NCBI GenBank assembly: GCA_964531325.1 | Contig: CAZHCW010000012.1 | Location: 75,960 to 139,959 of the forward strand | From: UTCHB3 sp964531325 | Lineage (GTDB): Bacteria; Bacteroidota; Ignavibacteria; Ignavibacteriales; Ignavibacteriaceae | Reading direction: 5' to 3' | DNA: 64,000 bases | In this document: positions 53,364 through 63,330 of the stretch, piece after piece | Position numbering within the stretch: the first letter of the stretch is position 1 | Layout: each line of letters begins with the position of its first letter | Notes under the pieces: model-generated | Seen by the model: the letters and a program-made list of their open reading frames with translations, nothing else | What the model was told of the DNA's origin: nothing | The model's database searches: none | Position numbers and translations under genes: made by a program

Positions 53364-55073
53364 ATGGTCAATCATCAGGAACTCTCTTCTCTTATTTGGA
53401 ATGTATGCGATGATGTGTTGCGCGGTCTCTTTAAACCACATGAATATGGAGATATCATCCTCCCGTTTGTGGTGCTTCGCAGGTTGGATTGTGTAATTGA
53501 ACCAAAAAAAGATGAAGCCTTCAGACTTTATGAAGAATTTAAGGATAAGGTGGCTGATCCCACCCCGATAATAAAAGATCAACTTCATACCCAGTTCTTC
53601 AACTATTCCAAGTATGACCTTTCGAGATTAAAACAAGACCCCAAAAATCTTTACCTCAATTTTCAGAACTACCTCAACGGCTTTTCTAAAAATGTTTATG
53701 ACATCATAGAAAATTTCCAGATACAAAAACCTGTCGAAAAACTTAATAAAAACAACAAACTTTTCCTTTTTGTAGAAAAATTTACCGGTGTTGATCTACA
53801 TCCAGAAGTTGTGGATAACCACGCCATGGGGCAGATATTTGAGGAACTCCTTCGCCGTTTCTCTGAAATGAGCAACGAAACAAGTGGAGAGCATTATACT
53901 CCAAGAGATATTGTGCAACTGCTTGTTGCCCTTTTGTTTTCTGAAAGTGTCGATGACTTAAAGGGTGAAGGTAAAATCCGTTCTTTGTTTGATCCATGTT
54001 GTGGTACCGGAGGTTTACTCACCATCGGTAAAAAGTGGGTACTCGACAACATAAATCCTGATATAGAGATCAGATTAAGTGGACAGGAACTGAACCCCCA
54101 GACATATTCAATTTGTAAATCGGATATGTTAATCTCCGGTGAAAAACCTGACAGCATAAAATTGGGTTCATCACTTTCTGAAGATGGTTTTCAGGGAGAA
54201 AAATTTGAATACATGATGACCAATCCACCTTTTGGTGTGAGTTGGAAAAGTGAAGAAGAATTTATCACCGAAGAAGCTCGAAACCCTAATGGAAGGTTTT
54301 TTGCAGGAACTCCCAGAACATCCGATGGTTCTTTACTTTTTCTTCAACACATGATTTCAAAGATGGAGCCAAACGGTTCCAGAATCGGGATTATCTTTAA
54401 TGGTTCACCTTTGTTTACCGGCGATGCGGGTTCGGGTGAAAGTGAAATCAGAAAGTGGATAATCGAAAATGACTGGCTTGAGTGTATTGTGCAACTGCCT
54501 GACTCTCTCTTTTTTAACACCGGCATCACCACCTACATCTGGATTGTAAATAACAAAAAGAGAGAACCGAGAAAAGGGAAAGTTCAACTTATAAGTGCTT
54601 CCGACCTATTTAAACCGATGAAAAAATCCCTTGGAAGCAAACGCAAAGAAGTATCAAATGAACAGATTAATCTAATTGTAAAGACGTATTCTGATTTTAC
54701 TGAAACGGAGATCTGTAAAATCTTCCACAATCCATTTTTTGGATATACAAAAGTCACTGTTGAACAGCCACAGTTGGAAAACGGTCTCCCTTTAAAGGAT
54801 AAAAAAGGCAATATTAAACCAGATACTTCACTTCGTGATAACGAGAGAATTCCACTGGGAGTTGATATTGAGGAGTATTTTGCCCGGGAAGTAAAACCTC
54901 ATCTGCCAAATGCTTATATGGACAGAAGTAAAGATAGTCGGGGTTACGAGATCAACTTCACAAAGTATTTTTACAAGTATAAACCTCTAAGGTCTTTGGA
55001 TGAAATTGTCAACGACCTGCTTGAACTGGAAAAGGAATCATCATCATTAACTAATAAACTGTTTGATTTATGA
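53364..55073 (+). CDS. hsdM: Type I restriction-modification methyltransferase subunit
   Basis: 569 residues: N-terminal HsdM helical domain (LSSLIWNVCDDVLRGLFKPHEYGDIILPFVVLRRL), SAM-binding motif I FDPCCGTGGLL near 208, and catalytic motif IV NPPFG near 286, which marks an N6-adenine methyltransferase. GEHYTPRDIV precedes the SAM motif, as usual. It pairs with HsdS for methylation and with HsdS and HsdR for restriction. The stop overlaps the next gene's ATG by 4 bases, so the four genes form one operon. The weak ribosome site before it is typical of the region. Confidence 0.96.
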   Translation: MVNHQELSSLIWNVCDDVLRGLFKPHEYGDIILPFVVLRRLDCVIEPKKDEAFRLYEEFKDKVADPTPIIKDQLHTQFFNYSKYDLSRLKQDPKNLYLNFQNYLNGFSKNVYDIIENFQIQKPVEKLNKNNKLFLFVEKFTGVDLHPEVVDNHAMGQIFEELLRRFSEMSNETSGEHYTPRDIVQLLVALLFSESVDDLKGEGKIRSLFDPCCGTGGLLTIGKKWVLDNINPDIEIRLSGQELNPQTYSICKSDMLISGEKPDSIKLGSSLSEDGFQGEKFEYMMTNPPFGVSWKSEEEFITEEARNPNGRFFAGTPRTSDGSLLFLQHMISKMEPNGSRIGIIFNGSPLFTGDAGSGESEIRKWIIENDWLECIVQLPDSLFFNTGITTYIWIVNNKKREPRKGKVQLISASDLFKPMKKSLGSKRKEVSNEQINLIVKTYSDFTETEICKIFHNPFFGYTKVTVEQPQLENGLPLKDKKGNIKPDTSLRDNERIPLGVDIEEYFAREVKPHLPNAYMDRSKDSRGYEINFTKYFYKYKPLRSLDEIVNDLLELEKESSSLTNKLFDL

Positions 55074-55993
55074 AATTATATTCAATTGAAAATGTTAAGC
55101 TTAAAAGCATAGATTCGCATGACTTTAAGCTTGAAAGAGATATTCAGAAAATAATTGAAAATAATCTTGAAGAGATATTCAACCTGAAATTTGTAAAATC
55201 TGAATTTTCGATTAAAAACTTTAGAATTGATACGTTAACTTATGATGAAGAGAATAAATCATTTGTTATTGTTGAATATAAAAAGGACAAAAATTATTCA
55301 GTTATCGATCAAGGATACACTTATATGTCTCTCTTGCTAAATAATAAATCCGATTTTGTCCTTGAGTTTAATGAGTGTTGTTGTAAATCTCTCAAAAGAA
55401 GTGATATTGATTGGTCTCAATCAAGGGTTATTTTCATATCTCCTCAATTCACGGAGTTTCAAAAACACTCGATAAATTTTAAAGATGTGCCTTTTGAGTT
55501 ATGGGAAATAAATAGGTATAAAAATAATTTGATCGGACTCGTTCAACACAAGACCACATCACAAGAGAGTGTCTCGACAATTTCTACCGAAGCAAATAAT
55601 GTTGTAAACCAAGTTGCTAAGGAAATAAAAGTCTACACTGAAGAATATCATTTAACGCAAAATAGATCGGTTGCACAAGATATTATCGAACTTTATGAGG
55701 AAGTAAAACAAAAAATCTTAACTCTTGATGGTATAGCTGTTGCCCCACGTAAATTGTACATCAGTTTCCAAAAGAACGCAAAACCTATTTGCCATATTGT
55801 CATCTTTTCTAATCAACTTAATTTTGTTATTAACATGAAGAAAGGTGAATTATATGATCCATATAAACTGACGAAAGATGTTAGTGGACAGGGACATTGG
55901 GGGGTTGGAGATTACCAGGTGAAAATCAAAGACAATACTGAACTTGATAAACTAATGTTGTTAATAAAACAATCTTATGAAAAGCAGAGATGA
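55070..55993 (+). CDS. PD-(D/E)XK nuclease-like protein with DUF5655-like C-terminus, inside the hsd operon
   Basis: 307 residues. The N-terminal half has a PD-(D/E)XK core: Asp54 in FRIDTLTYD, Glu69-x-Lys71 in VEYKK, and Gln81 and Tyr83/85 in DQGYTYM. The C-terminal half (about 200-300) resembles DUF5655: YEEVKQKILTLDGIAVAPRKLYISF, then GHWGVGDYQVKIK and a final helix LDKLMLLIKQSYE. It overlaps hsdM and hsdS by 4 bases each, so it is made in step with the RM complex. It is not a standard subunit. It could be an accessory nuclease or an anti-phage add-on; the nuclease reading is by motif only. Confidence 0.78.
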   Translation: MKLYSIENVKLKSIDSHDFKLERDIQKIIENNLEEIFNLKFVKSEFSIKNFRIDTLTYDEENKSFVIVEYKKDKNYSVIDQGYTYMSLLLNNKSDFVLEFNECCCKSLKRSDIDWSQSRVIFISPQFTEFQKHSINFKDVPFELWEINRYKNNLIGLVQHKTTSQESVSTISTEANNVVNQVAKEIKVYTEEYHLTQNRSVAQDIIELYEEVKQKILTLDGIAVAPRKLYISFQKNAKPICHIVIFSNQLNFVINMKKGELYDPYKLTKDVSGQGHWGVGDYQVKIKDNTELDKLMLLIKQSYEKQR

Positions 55994-57297
55994 TTAATAG
56001 ATGCTCCTCTTATAAAGATTCCAGTGTTGAGTGGAAAGAAAATCTCGATGGATTCTGGGAGTCAAAGCCACTAAAATATGTGGTTGATTACAATAAGAAA
56101 TTGCTCGCAGAAAACACTGCTCCTGACTATGAGTTAAAGTATATAGAGATCAGCGATGTAAACAATATTGGCGAAATATTAAATACCACAACCTATCTTT
56201 TCAAGGATGCACCATCTCGATGTCGACGAATTCTGTCCAAAGATGATGTTTTCATTTCCACAGTTCGAACTTATTTGAAAGCCATTGGATATATAAAAGA
56301 GGAGTGCGAAGATTTTGTCTGCTCCACAGGTTTCTGTGTTCTTTCTCCTAAAGAGAGTCTCAACCCGGGATATCTTTATTATTCGATTATAAATGAAAAA
56401 TTCCTCAACGAAGTAATCTCCAAATCGACTGGGGTTTCTTATCCAGCCATCACGCCGACTCAACTGATAAATATTAAAATAAATATTCCGCCACTAACCG
56501 AACAAACACAAATCGTCGAATTTCTTGATTCAAAAACCTCACTGATTGACAAACTGATCTCGGTTAAACAGCGAAAAATTGAACTCCTAAAAGAAAAACG
56601 AACAGCCCTCATAAATCATGTTGTCACAAAAGGTTTAGACCCATATGTAAAAATAAAGGAGAGTGGCGTTGAATGGATAGGGAAGATTCCGGAGAATTGG
56701 GGTTACAAAAAAATAACACATTGTTTTGATTTGATTGGTAGTGGGACTACTCCAGCATCTACCAACTCCGAATACTATGAAGAGGGAGAAATTAACTGGT
56801 TACAGACCGGTGATCTCACTGATGGCATGATTACACGAACATCAAAATTAATAACTCAAAAAGCATTCGATGATCTGAATCTTAAAATTTATCCATCAAA
56901 TAGTTTGATAATTGCAATGTATGGGGCTACTATTGGGAAAGTTGGATTATTAAAAATTGAAACAACCACAAATCAAGCATGCTGTGTTTTAGCTGAACCC
57001 AAAGGTGTTTTTGTCAACTACGTTTTTTATTGGTTTATCGCGAACAAAGATAAAATAGTAAGTTTAGGCTACGGTGGTGGGCAACCCAATATTAGCCAGG
57101 AGACAATAAAATCTTTACGCATTCACTGTCCACCGACTGAAGAACAAACCCAAATTGTCGAATATCTTGATGAAAAAACCAAAGAAATAGATAATGTCCT
57201 GACTCTTGAGCAAAAGAAAATAGACCTCTTAAAAGAGTATCGACAATCGCTGATATCAGAAGTGGTAACAGGCAAGATAAAAGTAACAAAAGATTAA
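55990..57297 (+). CDS. hsdS: Type I restriction-modification specificity subunit
   Basis: 435 residues with two target-recognition domains (about 20-170 and 225-375), each followed by a conserved helical spacer: PPLTEQTQIVEFLDSKT...LLKEKRTALI near 172-215 and PPTEEQTQIVEYLDEKT...LLKEYRQSLI near 377-420. TRD2 starts with SGVEWIGKIPENWG, a common boundary. The subunit defines the bipartite DNA target. The similar spacer segments (DNA about 56500-56620 and 57130-57260) allow recombinational swapping of TRDs. ATG overlaps the upstream stop. Confidence 0.96.
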   Translation: MINRCSSYKDSSVEWKENLDGFWESKPLKYVVDYNKKLLAENTAPDYELKYIEISDVNNIGEILNTTTYLFKDAPSRCRRILSKDDVFISTVRTYLKAIGYIKEECEDFVCSTGFCVLSPKESLNPGYLYYSIINEKFLNEVISKSTGVSYPAITPTQLINIKINIPPLTEQTQIVEFLDSKTSLIDKLISVKQRKIELLKEKRTALINHVVTKGLDPYVKIKESGVEWIGKIPENWGYKKITHCFDLIGSGTTPASTNSEYYEEGEINWLQTGDLTDGMITRTSKLITQKAFDDLNLKIYPSNSLIIAMYGATIGKVGLLKIETTTNQACCVLAEPKGVFVNYVFYWFIANKDKIVSLGYGGGQPNISQETIKSLRIHCPPTEEQTQIVEYLDEKTKEIDNVLTLEQKKIDLLKEYRQSLISEVVTGKIKVTKD

Positions 57298-57303
57298 TAA
57301 GTT

Positions 57304-60246
57304 ATGACCACACCTACCGAAAAACGATTTGAAATTCACATTGAAAACTCCCTCATTTCACAAGGGTATGTCTCAAAATCTTATACAAAATATGATAAGG
57401 AACTTTGTCTGATTCCTGAAGAAGTCCTCGGATTTATTACATCGACTCAGCCGAAGGAATGGGAGAAGCTTGAACAACAATATGGTGAATCGACTTCACC
57501 AAAAGTTTTAAGACGCATATCTGATGAAATTGGTAAACGGGGTATCGTGGACGTGCTTCGGAATGGAGTCAAAGACAGAGGAGCTAACCTTAGACTTATC
57601 TATTTTCAACCCAACAGTGGTTTAAACACAGAGCATGAAGAACTTTACCAACTAAACAGACTTTCACTGGTTCGACAGCTTCGATACTCAACAAAAAATG
57701 AGAATTCCATCGACATGGTTCTCTTTGTGAATGGTTTGCCGGTCGTCACCATGGAGTTAAAAAACCAGTTGACGAGCCAGACTTACAAAGATTCTGAAAA
57801 ACAATATAAAATAGACAGAGATCCGGCGGAATCACTACTCAGATTCAAACGGTGTGCCGTCCATTTTTGTGTGGACAACGACAATGTTTCCATGACCACC
57901 CAACTTATGGGGGATAAAACCCGTTTCCTTCCATACAACAAAGAAATCGAAAATCCTGTAAACTATCACGGTTATCGGACCCACTATCTTTGGGAGGAAG
58001 TGCTGACTCCCGATTCACTATGTGATATCCTTGAAAATTTTGTACATCTGGCAACCGAATCATCTACCGAATGGGATAATTCAAAAGGGAAAGTAGTTGA
58101 GAAAACAAAAGAACTGTTGGTGTTTCCACGGTATCATCAACTTGTTGTTATCAGGAGGCTTAAAAACACCATCCGGGAGGAAGGTGTTGGGCATAATTAC
58201 CTTATTCAGCATACCACCGGGTCAGGGAAGTCATATTCCATTGGTTGGCTGGCTCATCTGTTAACCTCACTTTACAAAACCAAAGATGATACCAAAAGAA
58301 TGTTTGACAGTATCGTTGTCGTCACAGATCGAATTGTTTTAGACCGACAACTTCAACGGACGATTAAACAACTGGAACAAACACAGGGAGTTGTAAACAA
58401 GGTTGAAGCCGGCTCCAAACAGCTTAAACAATACCTCGAGGGCGGGAAGGATATTATAGTCACCACTATTCAGAAATTTCCTTTCATTTCTGAGGAAATG
58501 GTAAAAATGGGGAATAAAACATTTGGAGTGATAATAGATGAAGTACATTCTTCACAGTCGGGTGAAAGTGCTAAACACCTCAAGAAAACTCTCTCGGCCT
58601 CAAAGGATGTTGATGAAGATGGTGAGATCGATTATGAAGACAAGATAATTCAGGAGATTCAAAGCCGTGGAAAACAAAAACACATTTCATTTTTTGGTTT
58701 TACGGGCACACCTAAAAACAAAACTCTTGAGCTTTTTGGACGGAAAAGAGAAGATGGAATGTTTGAGGCATTTCATTATTACACAATGAGACAGTCAATT
58801 TATGAAGGGTTTACTCTGGATGTAATTCAAAATTACACCACATATAAAAGATGGTTTAAGGTTGTCCAAAAAAGTGAAGAGGATAAAAAACTTCCTGAAA
58901 GCAAAGCAACAATGGCTTTGGTCAATTTTGTTGATTCAAATGAAGAAACCATTCACCGAAAAGTGATGATAATTCTTGATCAATTCAGGAATAAAACTGA
59001 AAAGACAATCGGTGGCAGGGGGAGAGGGATGGTTGTTGTGCGGTCAAGACTTCATTGTGTTTTATTTTTCAAAGAGATGGTAAAACAGATGAAGGCACTG
59101 GCGCTTCCGTACTCATGCCTGGTTGCATTCAGTGGGTCAGTTTTTTATAATGGAGAAGAATTTACTGAGGACTCGTTAAACAGACAAAACGGACTGGCGC
59201 ACGGAGTTTCGATTGAAAAAGGATTAAAAGAGCCACGATTCAGACTCTTGATAGTATCAAACAAGTTCCAGACAGGGTATGATGAACCGTTGCTTCACTC
59301 CATGTTTATTGACAAAGTTTTGAATGGAATCCAATGTGTGCAAACTCTCTCCAGACTTAACAGGGTAACAACAGGGAAGACCGACACTTTTGTTCTCGAT
59401 TTTGTAAATAAGTACGAGGATATTATTAAGTCGTTCCAACCGTTCTTCACTTCAACACTTCTCTCGAGCGAGACAGATCCAAATAAACTTTATGATATTG
59501 AGACAAATATTAGAGGCTATGATCTATTCACAAAACAGGAAGTGGATGATTTCTGCCGGGAGTTTTACACCGAAACTGCAACCGATGAAAATCTTCAACC
59601 TTTAATCGATAAAGTTGTGGACAGATGGAAAGAGATAAACGATAATGAAAAGAAGAACAATTTTAAGTCGGAGATTCAATCTTACATCAGGCTTTACGGT
59701 TACATTTCGCAGATAATCAACTTTGAGGATATCAATCTTGAAAAACTTTTTGTATTCCTGAAGTACCTTAACAAAAAGCTTCCAAAGAACTCAGAGTCGG
59801 GAATTGATCTTTCAAAATCGGTTGATCTTGAGTCCCTCAGAATACAGATGATCCGTGAAAATGTGGGTAAAATTGAATATGTACCCGGAATTCTTGATCC
59901 TATCACTGCTGAAGCTGGCCAAAAGATCGAGGAACCGCAGGAACTTCTTTCGGAAATAATCAGAAAAATCAACGAAGTTTTTGGCGCAGAATTGACCGAC
60001 GAACATCGCATAATGATTCAACATGTAAATGAAAGAATCCATAAACACGAAGGTCTGCAAAAAGTAATGGCAGGTGACAACTCCGAACAAAACAAGAAAA
60101 AGAAATTCGAAGAAGTATTAGACGAAACCCTCCTTAGTTATGTAAACACACAATTTGATTTTTATCAGAAACTTGAGAACCCAAGAGTTAAAAGTATTCT
60201 CATGGATGTGATTTACAGACAATATGGGAGGATGGGGGGTATTTAG
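57304..60246 (+). CDS. hsdR: Type I restriction endonuclease subunit R
   Basis: 980 residues: PD-(D/E)XK nuclease domain (Asp137 in SIDMVLF, Glu150-x-Lys152 in MELKNQ), then a superfamily 2 translocase with Walker A TTGSGKSYS near 304-312, DEVH box IIDEVHSS near 410, motif III FFGFTGTP, and motifs V/VI FQTGYDEP and QTLSRLNR. The C-terminal helical part is complete. It cleaves unmodified DNA after ATP-driven translocation in the HsdR2M2S complex. It starts 6 bases after hsdS, so all four genes of the operon look intact. Confidence 0.96.
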   Translation: MTTPTEKRFEIHIENSLISQGYVSKSYTKYDKELCLIPEEVLGFITSTQPKEWEKLEQQYGESTSPKVLRRISDEIGKRGIVDVLRNGVKDRGANLRLIYFQPNSGLNTEHEELYQLNRLSLVRQLRYSTKNENSIDMVLFVNGLPVVTMELKNQLTSQTYKDSEKQYKIDRDPAESLLRFKRCAVHFCVDNDNVSMTTQLMGDKTRFLPYNKEIENPVNYHGYRTHYLWEEVLTPDSLCDILENFVHLATESSTEWDNSKGKVVEKTKELLVFPRYHQLVVIRRLKNTIREEGVGHNYLIQHTTGSGKSYSIGWLAHLLTSLYKTKDDTKRMFDSIVVVTDRIVLDRQLQRTIKQLEQTQGVVNKVEAGSKQLKQYLEGGKDIIVTTIQKFPFISEEMVKMGNKTFGVIIDEVHSSQSGESAKHLKKTLSASKDVDEDGEIDYEDKIIQEIQSRGKQKHISFFGFTGTPKNKTLELFGRKREDGMFEAFHYYTMRQSIYEGFTLDVIQNYTTYKRWFKVVQKSEEDKKLPESKATMALVNFVDSNEETIHRKVMIILDQFRNKTEKTIGGRGRGMVVVRSRLHCVLFFKEMVKQMKALALPYSCLVAFSGSVFYNGEEFTEDSLNRQNGLAHGVSIEKGLKEPRFRLLIVSNKFQTGYDEPLLHSMFIDKVLNGIQCVQTLSRLNRVTTGKTDTFVLDFVNKYEDIIKSFQPFFTSTLLSSETDPNKLYDIETNIRGYDLFTKQEVDDFCREFYTETATDENLQPLIDKVVDRWKEINDNEKKNNFKSEIQSYIRLYGYISQIINFEDINLEKLFVFLKYLNKKLPKNSESGIDLSKSVDLESLRIQMIRENVGKIEYVPGILDPITAEAGQKIEEPQELLSEIIRKINEVFGAELTDEHRIMIQHVNERIHKHEGLQKVMAGDNSEQNKKKKFEEVLDETLLSYVNTQFDFYQKLENPRVKSILMDVIYRQYGRMGGI

Positions 60247-60444
60247 GTATATAGTTTGAATTCTGATTTAATTTTAGTAGGATTCGAAATAAATTATTTT
60301 GAGCAAAAAGTAATTTCAAGTGCGATTTAAATTCTATGTCCCGGTTAAGCCATAAAAACAATCCCTCGAATAATTCGAACAATATGCGACAGACTAAAAT
60401 GGAAATTAACAAAAGCTATTAATAAATTGTAACCGAGTGAAACG

Positions 60445-61029
60445 ATGCCAAAATTCAACACTAAACAACTCCATTGGAATTATTTCCTTGCAATAGAAGA
60501 AGATTTAGAAAAGATATCCAGATATATAGAATTTTCAGAGGATAATATGAAAACTTATTCTACAAAGCTTTCACATATTTTACTTTCGGCAGCTTCTGAA
60601 GTTGATACTATTATGAAACAAATTTGCAAGATTATTGACCCTGAATCAAACGCTGGTAACATCAATGACTATAAAGCTATAATTAAATGTCATCTGCCTT
60701 CACTGATTGATGAAGAATTCACAATAGGCAGATATGAATTAGCAGGTAAACCCTGGAATGATTGGAATGGAAGTGGGAATCCAATCTGGTGGGGAAATTA
60801 TAACGCTGTAAAGCATGAGAGGGATAAATACTTTATAGAAGCAAATTTAGAGAATGCCATTAATGCCGTCGGCGCATTGCTAATTACAGAAGTTTACTAT
60901 TATCAGCTTGCATTTTCGAAAGAGAGCGATAATCAAGTTAAATTTAAGGATACAACTCGCAATCTTATCCCAGAAGCTTCGTTTGTAAGAATGAAAGATG
61001 AGTATTATTACCATAAACTGATTGTGTAA
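60445..61029 (+). CDS. Uncharacterised helical protein, HEPN-like
   Basis: 194 residues, largely helical, no signal or membrane segment. It begins with NTKQLHWNYFLAIEEDLEKIS and a helix SHILLSAASEVDTIMKQIC. The most conserved-looking block is WWGNYNAVKHERDKYF at 115-130, in which the N-x-V-K-H-x-R (His124, Arg126) resembles the polar motif of HEPN-like RNase folds. A long final helix pair follows. The HEPN suggestion is by pattern and must be treated as tentative. It lies 198 bases after hsdR and 258 before the ATPase gene, all on the same strand. Confidence 0.6.
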   Translation: MPKFNTKQLHWNYFLAIEEDLEKISRYIEFSEDNMKTYSTKLSHILLSAASEVDTIMKQICKIIDPESNAGNINDYKAIIKCHLPSLIDEEFTIGRYELAGKPWNDWNGSGNPIWWGNYNAVKHERDKYFIEANLENAINAVGALLITEVYYYQLAFSKESDNQVKFKDTTRNLIPEASFVRMKDEYYYHKLIV

Positions 61030-61287
61030 GGGACAATTGGAGGTGTGGTCTTGAGAGTGAATTGTTAGGGGTGGATATTGGATTTGTACGATGGCTATAA
61101 ATACAATATTGGGCTAATTTTTGCCGAGACAGATCAGCAATACTAAAGGGAGATCTCTTCAAAGAATGTCTAAGGAAAATATTCAGGCGAAACAATTAGA
61201 AATAAGAAATTTAATTGTGAATATAAATAGAAATCCAATATAAGCAGGCAACAGAATCAACCAACAATAAGGAAAGAAATTTTTAAT

Positions 61288-62955
61288 ATGGCAAACTATA
61301 AATTATTAAAAAATTCCAAAATAGGAACGCTTGCAGCAGAATCTGATACAATTTTAAGCTCCGTCTTCGTGGATGTTGGAATAATTAATAAGCTCACAAA
61401 TCCCAGGGATCCCGTATTTCTAATACGGGGTAGGACGGGGACAGGAAAAACTGCTTTACTTAGGAAAGTATCTGAAGAGAGTGATCTATTTTCTTTTCTC
61501 GATCCAGAGGGATTATCCATGCAGTATTTACACAGCAACATGATAATAAAGAGTATTCTTGATTTAAATGTTCACCTTGATATCTTTTTTAAGTATTTGT
61601 GGAAACATATATTTATCCTTGAACTGATTAAATTAAAATATAGCAAAGATAAAAACGTTTATATTATTGGATCGAAGATAAGGGGAATGTTTCTGTCAGG
61701 AAGAAGAACACAAAAAGCCGCCCTAGAATATTTGGATAAACACGGGGATGAATACTGGGTTCAAGCCGATACTCATGTTAAAGCTTTTACTTCAGAACTT
61801 GAAACTAAAATAAAGAACGATGACATGCTCGGTGCTCAATTAGGAGATAAAATGTTTGGGTTGAACGGATCAACTAAAACTTCTGAAGAATCTACTAAAA
61901 AAGACAAAATTGAGGCTGAAGTCATCACAAGGACACAAAAAATTGTAAATGATTATCAGATGAATGCTTTAGATGAGATAATAGATGGCTTAGCAAAGGA
62001 TGCATTCAATGATGAGAAGAAAACCTATCATATCGCGATAGACGATTTGGATAAAAACTGGATGCCAGATGATGCCATATATTTAGAGATGATCAAAGCA
62101 TTATTACAAACGGTCAGAGATTTAAACCAGAAGTTCACAAATGTGAAAATTTTAGTCGCGTTGCGTTCTAATATTTACTTTAGAATTTTTAAAAAAACCA
62201 AAATCTCGGAACCACAACGTGAAAAGTGGGAGGATGTAATTGTTGATTTAATTTGGAATTCACAAGAACTGGAAGACATAGTCCTTAGGAGGTTTGCGGA
62301 ATTGTACAGAGAACATTATACTAAGAACCCACCAACTTTAAATGGAATATTTCCTCATAGCAAGAGAAGGAAGCAAAATGGGTGGGATTACTTATTGGAT
62401 CGTTCTTTCTATCGCCCTCGAGACATAATAGAATTCATCAATATTTGTCTCAATGTCTCCAAATGGACGCTTCCATTTACATGGGGACAAATTGAAGAAT
62501 CTGAAAGTGTATACTCAAAAAAAAGAAAGGAATCCTTAATCGACGAATGGAAAGACAGTTATTTTGGGATCTCTGCTATTTTCCCAATACTTAAAAAATT
62601 GGGAAAATCATTCACTGCAGATTCAATTAGCGAAACGGATATTTTAGATATATTAACATCAAAGCAATGTGAGGAATGTGTTTGGCTCTCAAAACTATAT
62701 GAGGAATTTTCAAATCACGCAGTACCATATGAAAAAATTGTTCAGGAAATTATCAACGCACTGTATATTACTGGACTCATTGGAAAAAAGAGCAGTGATG
62801 ACCACAAAGTTAACTTTGCCTTTGAACAAAGTTTTTTTGTTCAGGAGTTTTCAGTAGAAGAAATGGACGAATATATTTTTTTGGTGCATAAAGCTTTTCA
62901 TAAATCATTGTCCATAACTAATTCTTCCAAGTTTTCTTCGAGTGAAGAAGCCTAA
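61288..62955 (+). CDS. Large P-loop ATPase (Sll1717-like), candidate defence protein
   Basis: 555 residues. Walker A GRTGTGKT at 48-55 follows the strand PVFLIR; Walker B YHIAIDDLDKNW lies near 246-257, with two Asp before the Leu-Asp. VALRSNIYFRIF near 291 looks like a sensor-type arginine region, and RSFYRPRDIIEFINICL near 375 is a motif shared by the Sll1717/KAP-like P-loop group. A helical middle (120-230) and a winged-helix-like C-terminus complete it. Such ATPases occur in defence islands and may control an effector. No effector domain is fused here; the HEPN-like protein upstream is the natural candidate. AGGAAAG precedes the ATG. Confidence 0.7.
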   Translation: MANYKLLKNSKIGTLAAESDTILSSVFVDVGIINKLTNPRDPVFLIRGRTGTGKTALLRKVSEESDLFSFLDPEGLSMQYLHSNMIIKSILDLNVHLDIFFKYLWKHIFILELIKLKYSKDKNVYIIGSKIRGMFLSGRRTQKAALEYLDKHGDEYWVQADTHVKAFTSELETKIKNDDMLGAQLGDKMFGLNGSTKTSEESTKKDKIEAEVITRTQKIVNDYQMNALDEIIDGLAKDAFNDEKKTYHIAIDDLDKNWMPDDAIYLEMIKALLQTVRDLNQKFTNVKILVALRSNIYFRIFKKTKISEPQREKWEDVIVDLIWNSQELEDIVLRRFAELYREHYTKNPPTLNGIFPHSKRRKQNGWDYLLDRSFYRPRDIIEFINICLNVSKWTLPFTWGQIEESESVYSKKRKESLIDEWKDSYFGISAIFPILKKLGKSFTADSISETDILDILTSKQCEECVWLSKLYEEFSNHAVPYEKIVQEIINALYITGLIGKKSSDDHKVNFAFEQSFFVQEFSVEEMDEYIFLVHKAFHKSLSITNSSKFSSSEEA

Positions 62956-63330
62956 GCTCTGATTTTTTCAAACAATATTCAATTAAACTGAGTTATTTTC
63001 GACATCAACTAGTAGTTCCAAAATGATTGATTGAAGGAAGTAAAAAAATTATAACAGACAAATAAATACTTTCTTAAGATCAATATTTGGAAACGAGATA
63101 TTTACCTGATGACTTTACAACAGTTATATGTTTTTTTGAAATTCTAACAATGGCTTTTATTCTTGGTTTGAGATTGGCAAGTATACCCAAGTAATCAAAT
63201 CTCTGTTTAACATAAAATAGCTCTTGCGAGCTAAACTGACTAATTGATTGGATTCTTTAGCACTCTTATTAAGTTTACGGTGATTAAGTAGAGAGAGATT
63301 ACGTTGTTGTATATTTTGATTTAAACTTTA
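62956..63330. other. Non-coding, A/T-rich interval with a possible minus-strand relic
   Basis: There is no intact gene. On the minus strand, 63256 down to 63080 is open for 58 codons without a start codon, reading QELFYVKQRFDYLGILANL then KPRIKAIVRISKKHITVV before TGA. It looks protein-like and may be the tail of a lost gene, but I do not recognise it. Nothing else is seen. Confidence 0.3.
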
